The notes: generated from the letters alone by a model not told the origin. A stretch of DNA of 64,000 bases from Thalassomonas actiniarum (GCF_000948975.2 NZ_CP059735.1:2914001-2978000); one strand, 5' to 3'; shown: positions 16,948-27,332, counted from the stretch's first letter. Made by a program: numbers and translations.

Positions 16948-19900
16948 GTGATCTACCTTTATCCAGCCAACAAGATGGAAAATCTGTTGGTGTTGCTAGA
17001 TAAAATTCAGCAGATATCCCCCCTGGCGGTGTTTAGCCAGGAAATTATCGTGGTGCAAAATCCGGGTATGCAGCACTGGCTTAATCTCTCGCTGGCAAAA
17101 CAGCGGGGGATCAGCATGAATATCCGTTATGCTCTGCCGGCGCAGTTTTTATGGAAATTAATGCGATCCGTTGCCAGTGATGAAGATGTCCCTGATCAGT
17201 CGCCTTATTCCCGGGAAGTGCTTACCTGGCGCTTAGCTGCCTTACTGGGCAGCGATGAGGTGACGGCTAACCCCGAATTTGAGCAGCCCAGCCGCTACTG
17301 GCAACAGGAAACATCAGCAGAAAGAGCGGCACTGAAACGTTATCAGCTGGCAACACAGCTGGCGGATTTATACGAGCAATACCTTATTTTCCGGCCAAAG
17401 TGGATTGATGCCTGGCAGCACAGAGAAAGTATTTTCAATTTGCAAAACGAGAGCCTGCCCCATGCCGGCGCCCTTGATGAGATTGAAAAATGGCAGGGCT
17501 TGTTATGGCAATTACTGATCAAAGAACTGCCCTATAATCCGGTGACCTTAATGCAGGATGCCATTGCCGGGCTCAATAACAAGAAAGCCGAGCTGCCCCG
17601 GCGGATTGTATTTTTCGGTATCAACGCCATGGCGCCGATGTGGCTGGACTTTATTAATGCCCTGAGTGAGCATATCGAAATACATTTTTTTCATTTAAAC
17701 CCGTGTTTTTCCTATTGGGGGGATATCCTTTCAGAAAAGCAGGCGGTGAAGGCCATCAGCAACTGGGTCGATGGTTATGAGGACATCCGCTCTGCGGTCG
17801 GTAACCCCCTGCTGGCAAGTCTTGGCCAGCAGGGGAGGGAATTTATGGCTTTGCTGCACAATTACTCCCTGGTCAATATTGACGTCTTTGAACAGGCCGG
17901 AAGCCAGGATACGGTATCAGCACCAGAACCCGGTCAGCAGGCGGCAATACCGGAAGCAGTGACTGCTTCTGTGCTGGCGCAGCTGCAAAATGATATTTTA
18001 ACCCTGACGGATGCGCGCCAGGCGCCCAAGAAGGCAAAAGATGATTCCGTGATCATCACCAGCTGCCATAGTGCGCTCAGAGAAGTGCAGGGCTTGCATG
18101 ACTGGCTGTTGCATCAATTTAATGCCGACAGTGAGTTAACGCCAAAAGATATCCTGGTGATGTGCCCGCAAATCGAGAGTTACGCCCCTTATGTCAATGC
18201 GGTCTTTACCCGGGGCTGGCAGGATATCGACGATAAAATCCCGCCTTTACCTTGCTCCATTGCCGACAGGAGCAGTAAAGACGCCGAGCCGCTGATCGCC
18301 GCTTTTATTGACTTGCTTAATCTACCCGACAGCCGTTTTCAGGTCTCGGGTTTGGTCGCCTTGTTAAGATTACCGGCGATGCAGCAAAAGTTTTCCCTGA
18401 GCTTTGAGGATATCGATAAAATTAGCCTCTGGGTTGAGCAGGCGGCCATTCACTGGGGGCTGGATCAGCAGCATAAAGCCAATATCCTCGGGCTTGAGCA
18501 GGGCAGTAACAGTTTTACCTGGCAGCAGGGGCTGAGCCGGCTGATGACGGGATTTGCCTACGGCGACAGCGAGGTTATCCACCAGGAGGCGTTATTGTTG
18601 CCTGTGGTGGAAGGGGACGACGGGCGCTTATTAGGCCAGCTGATGTTGATTATTGAGCAGCTGCAAAGTTTTTCCCATCAGCTAAGCACAGCGCGCGATG
18701 CCTGTAGCTGGCAAAGCTTTTTACAACAAATGCTGGATGAGCTTTTTGTGGTCACGGGAGATCATAATTTTGAGCTGATTTATCACGCCATCGAATCCCT
18801 GGTGGAATACTGTACCCATGCCCTTTACGATAAGGATATTGCCCTCAGCGTGGTCCGGGAGTTTCTCAACAGCCATTTCAGTATGCCGGACCCCGGACGC
18901 CAGTTTATGGTGGGCCAGGTAACGTTTTGCTCTATGATCCCCATGCGCAGCATTCCTTTTAAAATTATTGCGGTGTTAGGGCTTAATGACGGTGAATTTC
19001 CCCGTCAGCGTCAGCCGCTGGGTTTTGATCTGCTGGCGATGACGGCGGCAAAACTCGGCGACAGATCGCGCCGGGGCGATGACAGGTATTTATTCCTTGA
19101 AGCCATTATTTCCGCGCGCCAGGCCCTTTACCTGAGCTATCAGGGGCGTAATATTAAAACCAATGCCCCCAGGGAAGCTTCCCTGGTATTAAAAGAGCTG
19201 ATGGAATACCTGGAACTGGGTTATGGCTGGCAACTCGGCAACTCGGGCGACGATATCCGGCAACTGCCGATGCAGCCTTTTAGCGCTGACAATTATCTCG
19301 GTGCTTACCCGGGTTTTGATGAGAAGTGGCTGAAATTAGGCAATAGTACGGCCTCAGGTGAAGAAAACGGCAATGAAACCCTATTGATTTCGCAAGAAGT
19401 GATCTCACAAGAAAACCAGCTCGGCGATAAACAGAACTCAGCAGCAGCCTCGGAAAATATGCCAGCAGAACAGCAGGGAGAAAAAACTGCACAAATCAAT
19501 GCTTCCGAGCTGATCGCTTTTTTCCAGCACCCGGCCAGGCAATTTGCCCGCCGCCAGCTTAACCTATATTTTGAGCAGGTAAGCATAGAGCTTGAGGATG
19601 CCGAGCCTTTTACCGCCGATCGATTGCAAAGTTATCAGTTAAGGGAGCAGCTGCTTGACTGCTACCTGGTGGCGGCCACAAAAGAGGGGGAAGATGGCCC
19701 TGCAGCCACCTCTGACATCGACCGGGAAGTTTTACAGGTGATCACAGCTGCGCGTTTGGCGGGCAAGTTCCCCTATTTGCCGACCACGGGGGAGTTATTT
19801 GAAAAATGGCGCGATGACAGTGAGCAATTCTCCCGGGTGATCATTGAACAAGGGGGGGATAACCCCAGCCAAGTCTACTGTGAAGTGCTGCTTTCCCAGG

Positions 19901-20469
19901 CAGACGGCAATAATATTTCGTTAAGCACCTTGTTGCCGGTGCAAGGGCAGCAACTGGTGTTTTATCGCAGCAGCAGCGCCAAGGCAAAAGACTTTTTTAC
20001 CTTGTATCTGCACCAGTTAATCCTGCAGGTATGGCAACGCCAGCTTGCTGCAGGCCAAATATCATTACAGGCTGATGAGCAGGGCTTATTAGCGCACGTC
20101 AGTGACTGTAGCGGTTTTTACTTTGATACCAAAAGCCAGAAAGTCAGCCAGTACCGGTTTAAAGCCATAGCCGATCCCGAGACACAACTAGCCCGGTTAT
20201 TAGCCGCTTTTGCTTCAGGACAAAATCAGGCGCTGTTAGTTAATGGTGAGTTAGCCGAGCATTATTTTAAAGTTACCGGCCGGGGTAAAAGTTTTAGCCA
20301 GCAAGACTTTGAAAAATACTGGCATGATGTCAATGCCATACGGCCGTTATCAGCAGATCCCTATATGCATTATTTCTGGCCGACTTGTCCTGATTTGAGC
20401 GAGCATTTGTCTATGATAGAAAGCCTTTACCAGCCCATGTACCAGGCACTTGAAAAGGTGAAGTTATGA
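16948..20469 (+). CDS. recC: RecBCD subunit RecC
   Basis: 1173-aa RecC, the subunit that recognises Chi and splits the DNA strands in the RecBCD helicase-nuclease for double-strand break repair. The N-terminus (YLYPANKMENLL ... VVQNPGMQHWLNLSLAK) and the inactivated helicase-like core (MRSIPFKIIAVLGLNDGEFPR) match the family; E. coli RecC is ~1122 aa. The start is GTG 16948, giving the expected N-terminus; no ATG fits. An inserted Glu/Gln-rich stretch at ~805-855 is probably a linker. The stop overlaps recB by 4 nt (ATGA). Unlike E. coli, no ptrA lies between recC and recB. Confidence 0.96.
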   Translation: MIYLYPANKMENLLVLLDKIQQISPLAVFSQEIIVVQNPGMQHWLNLSLAKQRGISMNIRYALPAQFLWKLMRSVASDEDVPDQSPYSREVLTWRLAALLGSDEVTANPEFEQPSRYWQQETSAERAALKRYQLATQLADLYEQYLIFRPKWIDAWQHRESIFNLQNESLPHAGALDEIEKWQGLLWQLLIKELPYNPVTLMQDAIAGLNNKKAELPRRIVFFGINAMAPMWLDFINALSEHIEIHFFHLNPCFSYWGDILSEKQAVKAISNWVDGYEDIRSAVGNPLLASLGQQGREFMALLHNYSLVNIDVFEQAGSQDTVSAPEPGQQAAIPEAVTASVLAQLQNDILTLTDARQAPKKAKDDSVIITSCHSALREVQGLHDWLLHQFNADSELTPKDILVMCPQIESYAPYVNAVFTRGWQDIDDKIPPLPCSIADRSSKDAEPLIAAFIDLLNLPDSRFQVSGLVALLRLPAMQQKFSLSFEDIDKISLWVEQAAIHWGLDQQHKANILGLEQGSNSFTWQQGLSRLMTGFAYGDSEVIHQEALLLPVVEGDDGRLLGQLMLIIEQLQSFSHQLSTARDACSWQSFLQQMLDELFVVTGDHNFELIYHAIESLVEYCTHALYDKDIALSVVREFLNSHFSMPDPGRQFMVGQVTFCSMIPMRSIPFKIIAVLGLNDGEFPRQRQPLGFDLLAMTAAKLGDRSRRGDDRYLFLEAIISARQALYLSYQGRNIKTNAPREASLVLKELMEYLELGYGWQLGNSGDDIRQLPMQPFSADNYLGAYPGFDEKWLKLGNSTASGEENGNETLLISQEVISQENQLGDKQNSAAASENMPAEQQGEKTAQINASELIAFFQHPARQFARRQLNLYFEQVSIELEDAEPFTADRLQSYQLREQLLDCYLVAATKEGEDGPAATSDIDREVLQVITAARLAGKFPYLPTTGELFEKWRDDSEQFSRVIIEQGGDNPSQVYCEVLLSQADGNNISLSTLLPVQGQQLVFYRSSSAKAKDFFTLYLHQLILQVWQRQLAAGQISLQADEQGLLAHVSDCSGFYFDTKSQKVSQYRFKAIADPETQLARLLAAFASGQNQALLVNGELAEHYFKVTGRGKSFSQQDFEKYWHDVNAIRPLSADPYMHYFWPTCPDLSEHLSMIESLYQPMYQALEKVKL

Positions 20470-23400
20470 GCCAAGCACCGAAAAACCTGGTAGCCCATGA
20501 AATTCCCTTAACAGGCAAACACTTAATTGAGGCCAGCGCTGGTACTGGCAAAACCTTTAATATCACCCGTTTATATTTACGTTTGTTGTTAGAGCAAAAA
20601 CTGCCGGTTGAACAAATTCTGGTGATGACCTTTACCAAGGATGCCACCGAAGAGTTACGCGGGCGTATCGGCGCCTTTATCCGCACGGCGATCAACGACT
20701 GGCAATTGCTGGTGGCCTCAGATCCCTATTTTGCCGCTTTAGCTGAAAAAATCGATGAAGATGAAGCCAGCTTCCTGCTGAAAAAAGCCCTGTTATTTCT
20801 CGATGAAGCCGCGATTTTTACCATACATGGCTTTTGCAAACGGGTGCTGAGCCAGCATGCCTTTACCAGTGGTATGTCTTTTAACAGCCAGATGGAAGCC
20901 AGCGACCAGGAGCTTTTGCTGGAAGCTTGCCAGGACTGGTACCGGGTGCTGGCACAACAAAGCCCGGAGCAGTTTGAGCAGCTTGCCGCTTTTTGGCCGG
21001 ATCCGCTGACGTTCCTGAGTCATTTTTCCAAGGCCATTTATCAGGTAGCGCTATCGGCTAAGCTGGAAACCATCAGTGCCGGGACTTTAGCCCAGGCTTT
21101 TCAGGCCAAAGCGCAACAAGCCTTAACGGCCCTTAAGCACCACGAGCAAGAACTGAGTTTATATCTGATCGAGGTTAAAACCGGTCAGGAAAGAGCTAAG
21201 CGCGAGCAGGAACTTGCGGCGTTAAAGGCCTGGTTAGCCGAGATTATCGAAGATATCAATGCCTTTAAAGATAAAATGCCCGATGCTTTTATCGACGGCC
21301 GCCGCTTTGCCCGTGCCAAACACAAGCAGGAGCTGGTGGAGATTTTTGCCCCGGTGAACGAGGTGAAAACCGCGGTAAAAACCCTGCAGCAAAAGCTGGA
21401 CAAAGCGCAGGCTTATTTGGTGGTCAAGCAGGGGCTGGATTTTATCAGCGAGCAGCTGGGCAAGAAAAAGCAACTCCAGAATATGCTCAGCTTTGACGAT
21501 CTTATCAGCCGCTTACAGCAGTGTTTAACGGATGAGGACAATAATAAGCTGGCTCAGGTTTTGTTTGCGCAATTCCCGGTGGCGCTGGTGGATGAGTTTC
21601 AGGACACAGATCCGCTGCAATTTTCTATTTTAAAAGCCATTTATTTTCAACAAGCTGATGCGGTACTCTTTATGATCGGCGACCCTAAGCAGGCCATTTA
21701 CGGCTTTCGCGGCGGCGATATTTTTACCTATTTGTCAGCCCGAAGCCTGTGTGACTTTCAGTGGTTGATGGATACCAACTGGCGTTCTACCCCGGGGATG
21801 ATCCAGGGTTATAACCGCCTGTTTTATGGCAATGATCTTCAAGGTGAAGCCTTACCCGTATTTGGCTACGGTATCCCCTACATCCCGGTGAAAGCCGCTC
21901 CCGAGGCGGGAGAAAAAGCGACCTTGCCCGGGCAAGAAGAGCAGGCTTTGCAGTTTATTCATTTTGCCATCGGCGAAGAGCACAGTGAAAAGCAAGATAA
22001 GAAAAAAGCACCGGCTAAAGCTAAGGTAAAACAGGATTTCAGGCCGGTGATGGCCAACTGGTGTGCCGGTGAAATTGCCCGTTTGCTGTCAGTGCCCGAT
22101 GGGGAAAATGCCCTGGCAGCCCGGGATATTGCTATTTTGGTGCGTGACGGCACCGAGGCCGGGGCTATTAAACAGGCTTTGCAAGATCTGGGACTGGCTT
22201 CGGTATTTTTGAGCAACAAGGCTAATTTACTGCACAGTGAGCAAACGGAGCAGTTTTTATCTTTGCTTAACGGCATTTTGCATGTGGAAAATGAGCGCTT
22301 GTATACCGCAGCGCTTGCCTGCGGCCTGCTCGGCTTTACCCCGGCGAAGCTTTACCGTTTGCAGCGGGATGAGCTCGGCTGGCAGGAGCTGAAATTTCAG
22401 TTTTTGGCGTTAAGGCAGGAATGGCAGCATAAAGGTTTTATTACCATGGCGTTAAAGCTGATGCATGAGCACTTTGTCATCGACAGCCGTGAGCAGGACA
22501 GGACCCTCACTAATTTACTGCATTTGTTTGAAATCTTGCAATCCGCCAGCCAGCGCCATCGCCAGCCTCAGGAATTGGTTTATTACCTGGAACAGGAGAT
22601 CTTAAAGGACAATCCCGAATTGGAAACGGAATTAAGGCTGGAAAGCGATGCCAACCTGATCAAAATTGTCACTCAGCATGGCTCAAAAGGGCTGGAATAT
22701 CCCGTGGTGTTTATCCCCTTTGCCAGTCGCCATAAAGATCCGCTGCGCTTTGGTAATCGCAACGTGACCCTGGTTGAATATCATGACGGTAACGGACAAT
22801 TGAAACTAAGTTTAGACGGTTCGGCTGAAGCCAGGCAGGCCATGGCCGATGAGGTTTATGCCGAGTCTGTCCGGTTATTATATGTCGCCGTTACCCGGGC
22901 TGAGCAGCGCTGTTATATTTTAACCGCAGAATTTGAGCAATATTTTAACTCTCCGCTGGGCAAAACCTTAAAATGGCAAAAGGATCAGGACATGGCCGCG
23001 GCTTTGCAGCAACTGGCGGCTGAAAATCCCGGGGTGATCGGAGTTAAGCAGATCAAGGAGCTGACTGAAGAAACCCGCCGGGCAGAAGCAATAAGCACAG
23101 CATCTGAGATAGTCCCGGCCGCTTTCACCGGAAAAATCGAACGGGACTGGTGGCTGAGCTCTTTTTCAGCCCTAAGCCGCAACCTGCGCCATGGCGGAGT
23201 TTCGACCCCGGACCGGGATGGTGAAACCGGTGTTTTTCAACCAGGTACTGCTGAGCTGCTCGACAGTGCGCTGCTGCGCTTTAATCTGGCCAAAGGGGCG
23301 CATACCGGTAATTTGCTGCATGATATTTTTGAGCACCTGGATTTTAACCAGCCAGACTGGCAAGAGGCGATGAAATGGCCTTTGGTGAAATATGGTGAAC

Positions 23401-24146
23401 TAACAACGGGTTATAGTGAGCAAGACTTGACCGCCTGGCTTAAGCAAGTCTTAATGGCGCCTCTGGTGCAAAATGACGGCGCTGGACAATCACAGACAAG
23501 TTGTTGCCTGGCGGATATCCCTGCGGTGCAGACGTTAAGGGAGAGTGAATTTTACTTTCCCATGTCCCGCGCTAATGTTGCCTCTGTGGCGCAATTATTA
23601 ACCCGTCATCGTCAGCAAAGTGATCGCATGCTTTATCAGGAAGCTCCGGATGGAGGGGCAGGAGGAAAAAGCGACAAACGGCCACCGGCAAAAACCGTCA
23701 GTTTACCCGCCTACCAGCAATTAAAGGGTATGATGCATGGTTTTATCGATCTCATTTTTGAGCATCAGGGTAAATATTACCTGTGTGATTATAAATCCAG
23801 TCACTTAGGCAATAGCTTTAACGCATATCAGCCGGGCAACCTGCTGGCCAACATTCAAAGCAATTATTATGATCTGCAATACCTGATTTATGCCCTGGCA
23901 CTGCATCGCCACCTGGCTTATGCCCTGGAAGATTATGATCCCGGGCAGCACTTTGGCGGCATCTATTATTTTTATTTGCGCGGCATGACCCATGATCCGG
24001 ACCATGCGGGCTGCGGCGTTTATTATCGCCGGATCTGCGTGGAAGAATTAACCTGTTTAGATGCGATTTTTTCCGGTAACAGCAGCCAAGACGATGACCC
24101 GGGCAATAGCCGGGGTAATACAAAAGAGGGGCAGGAACATGCTTGA
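20466..24146 (+). CDS. recB: RecBCD subunit RecB (3'-5' helicase and nuclease)
   Basis: 1226-aa SF1A helicase with a C-terminal nuclease. Walker A ASAGTGKT is at ~23-30, motif Ia is MTFTKDATEEL, motif II is VDEFQDTD, motif III is GDPKQAIYGFRG, motif V is TQHGSKGLEYPVV and motif VI is LYVAVTRAEQR. The nuclease keeps GFIDLI (D1095) and DYKSS (D1108, K1110), the catalytic Asp/Asp/Lys set. Slightly longer than E. coli RecB (1180 aa). ATG 20466 overlaps the recC stop, and its own stop overlaps recD by 8 nt, so the three subunits are tightly coupled. Confidence 0.97.
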   Translation: MSQAPKNLVAHEIPLTGKHLIEASAGTGKTFNITRLYLRLLLEQKLPVEQILVMTFTKDATEELRGRIGAFIRTAINDWQLLVASDPYFAALAEKIDEDEASFLLKKALLFLDEAAIFTIHGFCKRVLSQHAFTSGMSFNSQMEASDQELLLEACQDWYRVLAQQSPEQFEQLAAFWPDPLTFLSHFSKAIYQVALSAKLETISAGTLAQAFQAKAQQALTALKHHEQELSLYLIEVKTGQERAKREQELAALKAWLAEIIEDINAFKDKMPDAFIDGRRFARAKHKQELVEIFAPVNEVKTAVKTLQQKLDKAQAYLVVKQGLDFISEQLGKKKQLQNMLSFDDLISRLQQCLTDEDNNKLAQVLFAQFPVALVDEFQDTDPLQFSILKAIYFQQADAVLFMIGDPKQAIYGFRGGDIFTYLSARSLCDFQWLMDTNWRSTPGMIQGYNRLFYGNDLQGEALPVFGYGIPYIPVKAAPEAGEKATLPGQEEQALQFIHFAIGEEHSEKQDKKKAPAKAKVKQDFRPVMANWCAGEIARLLSVPDGENALAARDIAILVRDGTEAGAIKQALQDLGLASVFLSNKANLLHSEQTEQFLSLLNGILHVENERLYTAALACGLLGFTPAKLYRLQRDELGWQELKFQFLALRQEWQHKGFITMALKLMHEHFVIDSREQDRTLTNLLHLFEILQSASQRHRQPQELVYYLEQEILKDNPELETELRLESDANLIKIVTQHGSKGLEYPVVFIPFASRHKDPLRFGNRNVTLVEYHDGNGQLKLSLDGSAEARQAMADEVYAESVRLLYVAVTRAEQRCYILTAEFEQYFNSPLGKTLKWQKDQDMAAALQQLAAENPGVIGVKQIKELTEETRRAEAISTASEIVPAAFTGKIERDWWLSSFSALSRNLRHGGVSTPDRDGETGVFQPGTAELLDSALLRFNLAKGAHTGNLLHDIFEHLDFNQPDWQEAMKWPLVKYGELTTGYSEQDLTAWLKQVLMAPLVQNDGAGQSQTSCCLADIPAVQTLRESEFYFPMSRANVASVAQLLTRHRQQSDRMLYQEAPDGGAGGKSDKRPPAKTVSLPAYQQLKGMMHGFIDLIFEHQGKYYLCDYKSSHLGNSFNAYQPGNLLANIQSNYYDLQYLIYALALHRHLAYALEDYDPGQHFGGIYYFYLRGMTHDPDHAGCGVYYRRICVEELTCLDAIFSGNSSQDDDPGNSRGNTKEGQEHA

Positions 24147-26073
24147 TAATAGCGGGGCTAACGCTGATCCCAACCTTGCTCGTGACAGCTCCAAGGATAA
24201 AAACATACCGGTTTATGGCTCTTTTGCCCGGGCAAAGGCACAACTTGCCGCCCTGGAGCCGATAGATTATTTTTTTGCCCGGGAGCTATGCCAGGGCCTG
24301 GGTTTTGAGCCCCAGTTGTTTCATCTGTTGCTGGCGTTAAGTGAAAGTTTACGAAATGGCCATACCTGTTTACCGCTGGAAAGTATCGCCGGGCAGTGTT
24401 TCGGCTTTGCCAGCGATGATGAGGGCCTGGTGAGCCATCATGGTTTTATTTTTGCCGAGCAAGAAAGTTTGCATCAATTGTTATCGGCATTGGCACTGGC
24501 GCCGGATCAAGATCAGGCGATAGTGTATTACAGGCAAAAACTCTACTTTCGCCGCTATTTCACCTTTGAAGGCGAACTGGCGGGTTTTATCCGCAGTAAA
24601 TCTGCCGGGGCATTTGCTGCTTTTGAGCCCGATGAGATCAAAGCCTGCCTCGATACATTATTTCCCGCAAGCGCCAATGAAGAAGGGGCGGGGGAAATAG
24701 ACTGGCAACATATCGCCGTGGCCAATGCCGTCAATAAAAGTTTCAGTGTTATTGCCGGCGGTCCCGGTACCGGAAAAACCTATACGGTGACCAAATTGCT
24801 GGCGGCCTTGATCATGCTTGAACAGGCGCGTTCACCGCAAAAGCCGTTAACTATTGCCTTAGTGGCGCCAACCGGCAAGGCGGCACAGCGTTTGTCCGAG
24901 TCTATTGCCAAGGCGGTGAAGGGTTTTCGGGGATTGATCCCAGAAAAAGTGTTGGCGGCCATTCCAGAGCAGGCCCTTACCGTGCATCGTTTGCTCGGGG
25001 TGATCCCGAACCAGGTGAATTTTCGCCACCACAGGGACAATTTACTGCAGGCAGACCTGGTGCTGATAGATGAGGTTTCCATGGTGGATCTGGCGTTGAT
25101 GACCCGGGTTTTTCGGGCACTGCCGCAGCACAGCAAAGTGATTTTGCTCGGTGATGCCGATCAATTGCCTTCGGTAGCCGCCGGCAGCGTGCTTAACGAT
25201 GTTGCCCCCAGGCCACATCCGGGATTTTCCCCCAAGAACCTGGCCTACCTTGAACAGGTGACCGGTTGCCGCCAGCTGCCTAAAGCTAAAGGCGGCAAGG
25301 GGGCAGCCGATCATATCAGCTACCTGGTGAAAAGCCGCCGTTTTGACGGCCAGGGGGGCATAGGACGCCTGGCGGCGGCAGTGATCGCCGGGCAAAGCAG
25401 TGAAAGCTGGCAGTTATTGACCCGGGCACAGGAAGAAGGTGATGAGCAGCTGAGCCTGCTACCCGGCGAGCTATCAGCCTGGTTACCCCGGTTGGTGGAG
25501 CAATATTATCTGGGGCTTTTTCATTGCGACCAGGTTGGTGAGGCCTTTTCACTGCTAGGGCGTTTTAGGATTTTGTGCGCCATGCGCAAGGGAGAGTATG
25601 GCGTTGAAAACATTAACCAGCTGATCAAACAATACCTGGCGGATAAGGGGCTGGCCAATGCCTCCGGGCGTTTATACCATGGTATGCCGGTGATGATCAG
25701 TGAAAATGATTATCGTCTCGGGCTTTATAATGGCGATATCGGCATGATCTGGCGTAATGACAAGGGGCATTTGATGGCAGTATTTGAAGATGCCGAGCTT
25801 GGCTTTAAATGGCTGATGCCGTCCAGGCTGCCCCAGTTTGAAACTGTCTATGCCATGACTATACATAAAACCCAGGGCAGTGAATTTGATCATGTTGCCA
25901 TGTTATTGCCGGGGCAAACGGATAATAAACTGCTGAGCCGGGAATTATTATATACGGGCATTACCCGGGCCAAGTCCCGGCTGAGTATTGCCAGTAAAGC
26001 CAATGTCTGGAGCCATGGCGTGGAAGGGCGGGTAAAACGCTTTTCCGGATTAAACCTGGAGCTGAGTGAGTAG
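24139..26073 (+). CDS. recD: RecBCD subunit RecD (5'-3' helicase)
   Basis: 644-aa SF1B helicase. Walker A GGPGTGKT is at 207-214, the DEAD-like motif is LIDEVSMVD, motif III is GDADQLPSV, motif V is MTIHKTQGSEFDHV and motif VI is YTGITRAKSRL. I prefer ATG 24139, preceded by AGGGGCAGGA and overlapping recB's stop by 8 nt; an in-frame ATG at 24061 would add 26 residues inside recB. E. coli RecD is 608 aa. It ends 63 nt before the DUF3087 gene. Confidence 0.95.
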   Translation: MLDNSGANADPNLARDSSKDKNIPVYGSFARAKAQLAALEPIDYFFARELCQGLGFEPQLFHLLLALSESLRNGHTCLPLESIAGQCFGFASDDEGLVSHHGFIFAEQESLHQLLSALALAPDQDQAIVYYRQKLYFRRYFTFEGELAGFIRSKSAGAFAAFEPDEIKACLDTLFPASANEEGAGEIDWQHIAVANAVNKSFSVIAGGPGTGKTYTVTKLLAALIMLEQARSPQKPLTIALVAPTGKAAQRLSESIAKAVKGFRGLIPEKVLAAIPEQALTVHRLLGVIPNQVNFRHHRDNLLQADLVLIDEVSMVDLALMTRVFRALPQHSKVILLGDADQLPSVAAGSVLNDVAPRPHPGFSPKNLAYLEQVTGCRQLPKAKGGKGAADHISYLVKSRRFDGQGGIGRLAAAVIAGQSSESWQLLTRAQEEGDEQLSLLPGELSAWLPRLVEQYYLGLFHCDQVGEAFSLLGRFRILCAMRKGEYGVENINQLIKQYLADKGLANASGRLYHGMPVMISENDYRLGLYNGDIGMIWRNDKGHLMAVFEDAELGFKWLMPSRLPQFETVYAMTIHKTQGSEFDHVAMLLPGQTDNKLLSRELLYTGITRAKSRLSIASKANVWSHGVEGRVKRFSGLNLELSE

Positions 26074-26136
26074 AGAGTAAACACAGCCATTGACTTGGCT
26101 GTCAGTAAGCACATTATTTTTTAAGAAGTTTAAACC

Positions 26137-26781
26137 ATGAAATTAATTGAAATTGATAAAAGTCGTTACCGTCAGCATTTAAACCGGGTTATCATAGGTT
26201 TTATCGCCAGCTTACTGGCCTTATCCCTGTTATTTGGCGCCGCGTTAATAGCCGCCTTTGGCCAAAGCCCTGCTTTGCAAAAAGAGGGCAATATTAGCGG
26301 GCAAGAGCAAGCATTTACAGCGCAAAACCCACAGGCGGAAATGCCGGATAATATCAGGGGGCAGGGCGCTGATAAGCCGGCGCTTGATGGCGAAGCGGTT
26401 CCAGAATCTACCGGCAACTTCCGCTATAACCTGCTCGGGGTGATCCTGGCCCTGCTTGCCTGTGCCGCTGTTTTGCACCAGTTAAAAGGCAGCCGCTATT
26501 TCAGCGAAATCTATTATGTCTGGCAATTAAAACAACTGCAAAACCTGATTTACCGGCGTCTAAACAAAATCAAACAGGCCGCTGGCAAGGGGAATGTCGA
26601 TGCCCTGGTCATACTCGGCTTTTATTATGCCGGTTTAAAGCAGGTGTATTTGCTTGATGACAATACCCTGACCCTGGGGAAAGTAGAGCAGGATATCACA
26701 GCTTTGGAAAAACTTGCCGCCGATAACGGCGTCAGCTTAAGTCCGGAGCAATTTAGCGCCGATCTTATCAAGAAATTTTAG
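26137..26781 (+). CDS. DUF3087 membrane protein
   Basis: 214 aa with TM helices at ~21-45 and ~92-112 separated by a Gln/Ala-rich periplasmic loop, and a C-terminal cytoplasmic domain (EIYYVWQLKQLQNLIYRRLNKIK, split here by residue count; FYYAGLKQVYLLDDNTL). It matches my recollection of DUF3087, found in Vibrio, Shewanella and Colwellia; function unknown. It follows recD by 63 nt and may be cotranscribed. Confidence 0.72.
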   Translation: MKLIEIDKSRYRQHLNRVIIGFIASLLALSLLFGAALIAAFGQSPALQKEGNISGQEQAFTAQNPQAEMPDNIRGQGADKPALDGEAVPESTGNFRYNLLGVILALLACAAVLHQLKGSRYFSEIYYVWQLKQLQNLIYRRLNKIKQAAGKGNVDALVILGFYYAGLKQVYLLDDNTLTLGKVEQDITALEKLAADNGVSLSPEQFSADLIKKF

Positions 26782-26787
26782 CTTGCC

Positions 26788-26825
26788 ACTTGAGCGCTTT
26801 TGAACATTCAGCTCTTAAGTTTTTA
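26788..26825 (+). terminator. Probable intrinsic terminator after the recCBD/DUF3087 unit
   Basis: An imperfect stem ACTTGAGC / GCTCTTAAGT (bulged) is followed by TTTTT, 7 nt after the DUF3087 stop. The stem is imperfect but position and U-run fit termination. Confidence 0.45.
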
Positions 26826-26844
26826 TCATATAATCCTCAAAAAG

Positions 26845-26911
26845 CAGCGCCTTGTCCAATTGTGCTTAACTTGACTTACATCAAGGCGCTGTATCCGCTA
26901 TTCACTACAAT
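26845..26911 (+). promoter_or_regulatory. Candidate FNR-type class II promoter within a 10-bp inverted repeat
   Basis: TTGACTTACATCAA at 26871-26884 matches the FNR consensus TTGATNNNNATCAA with one mismatch. A -10-like TACAAT follows at 26906-26911, which would place the FNR-site centre near -41 from the predicted start, as in class II activation. A perfect 10-bp inverted repeat, CAGCGCCTTG (26845-26854) and CAAGGCGCTG (26882-26891), overlaps the site. It lies directly upstream of the VOC gene. Confidence 0.45.
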
Positions 26912-26945
26912 CTAATGACCGAACACAATTACAGAGAAAGTGAAA

Positions 26946-27332
26946 ATGATAGGTTATGTTACTTTAGGTACAAATGACTTAGACAAGGCTGTCACATTTT
27001 ATGATCAACTTTTAAGTAGCATAGGTGCTGGCCGTTTTATTGAAACCGAACTCTTTGTTGCCTGGGCAAAAAGTCCGGGTAATCCGGGGTTTACCATCAC
27101 CAAACCTTTTAACGGCGCCAGAGCCAGTGTCGGCAATGGTACTATGATCGCCTTCACCATGGACTCTCCCGAGCAGGTTGATGCATTTTATCAGAAAGCG
27201 ATCGAGTTAGGGGCGACAGACGATGGCAGGCCCGGGCCAAGAGGAGAAATGACGGGGTTTTATGCCGGTTATTTCAGGGATTTGGACGGTAATAAGATCA
27301 ACGCCTTTTATTACCAGCCCCCCAAGGAGTGA
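26946..27332 (+). CDS. VOC-fold (glyoxalase/bleomycin-resistance-like) protein
   Basis: 128-aa vicinal-oxygen-chelate family protein with two beta-alpha-beta-beta-beta halves: IGYVTLGTNDLDKAVTFYDQL at the start (21 residues, so noted as positions 2-22) and GYFRDLDGNKINAFYY at the end. The family includes glyoxalases, dioxygenases and resistance proteins; the substrate cannot be assigned. I choose ATG 26946, with AGAGAAAG upstream; GTG 26940 is the alternative. A possible anaerobic-type promoter lies upstream. Confidence 0.85.
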   Translation: MIGYVTLGTNDLDKAVTFYDQLLSSIGAGRFIETELFVAWAKSPGNPGFTITKPFNGARASVGNGTMIAFTMDSPEQVDAFYQKAIELGATDDGRPGPRGEMTGFYAGYFRDLDGNKINAFYYQPPKE

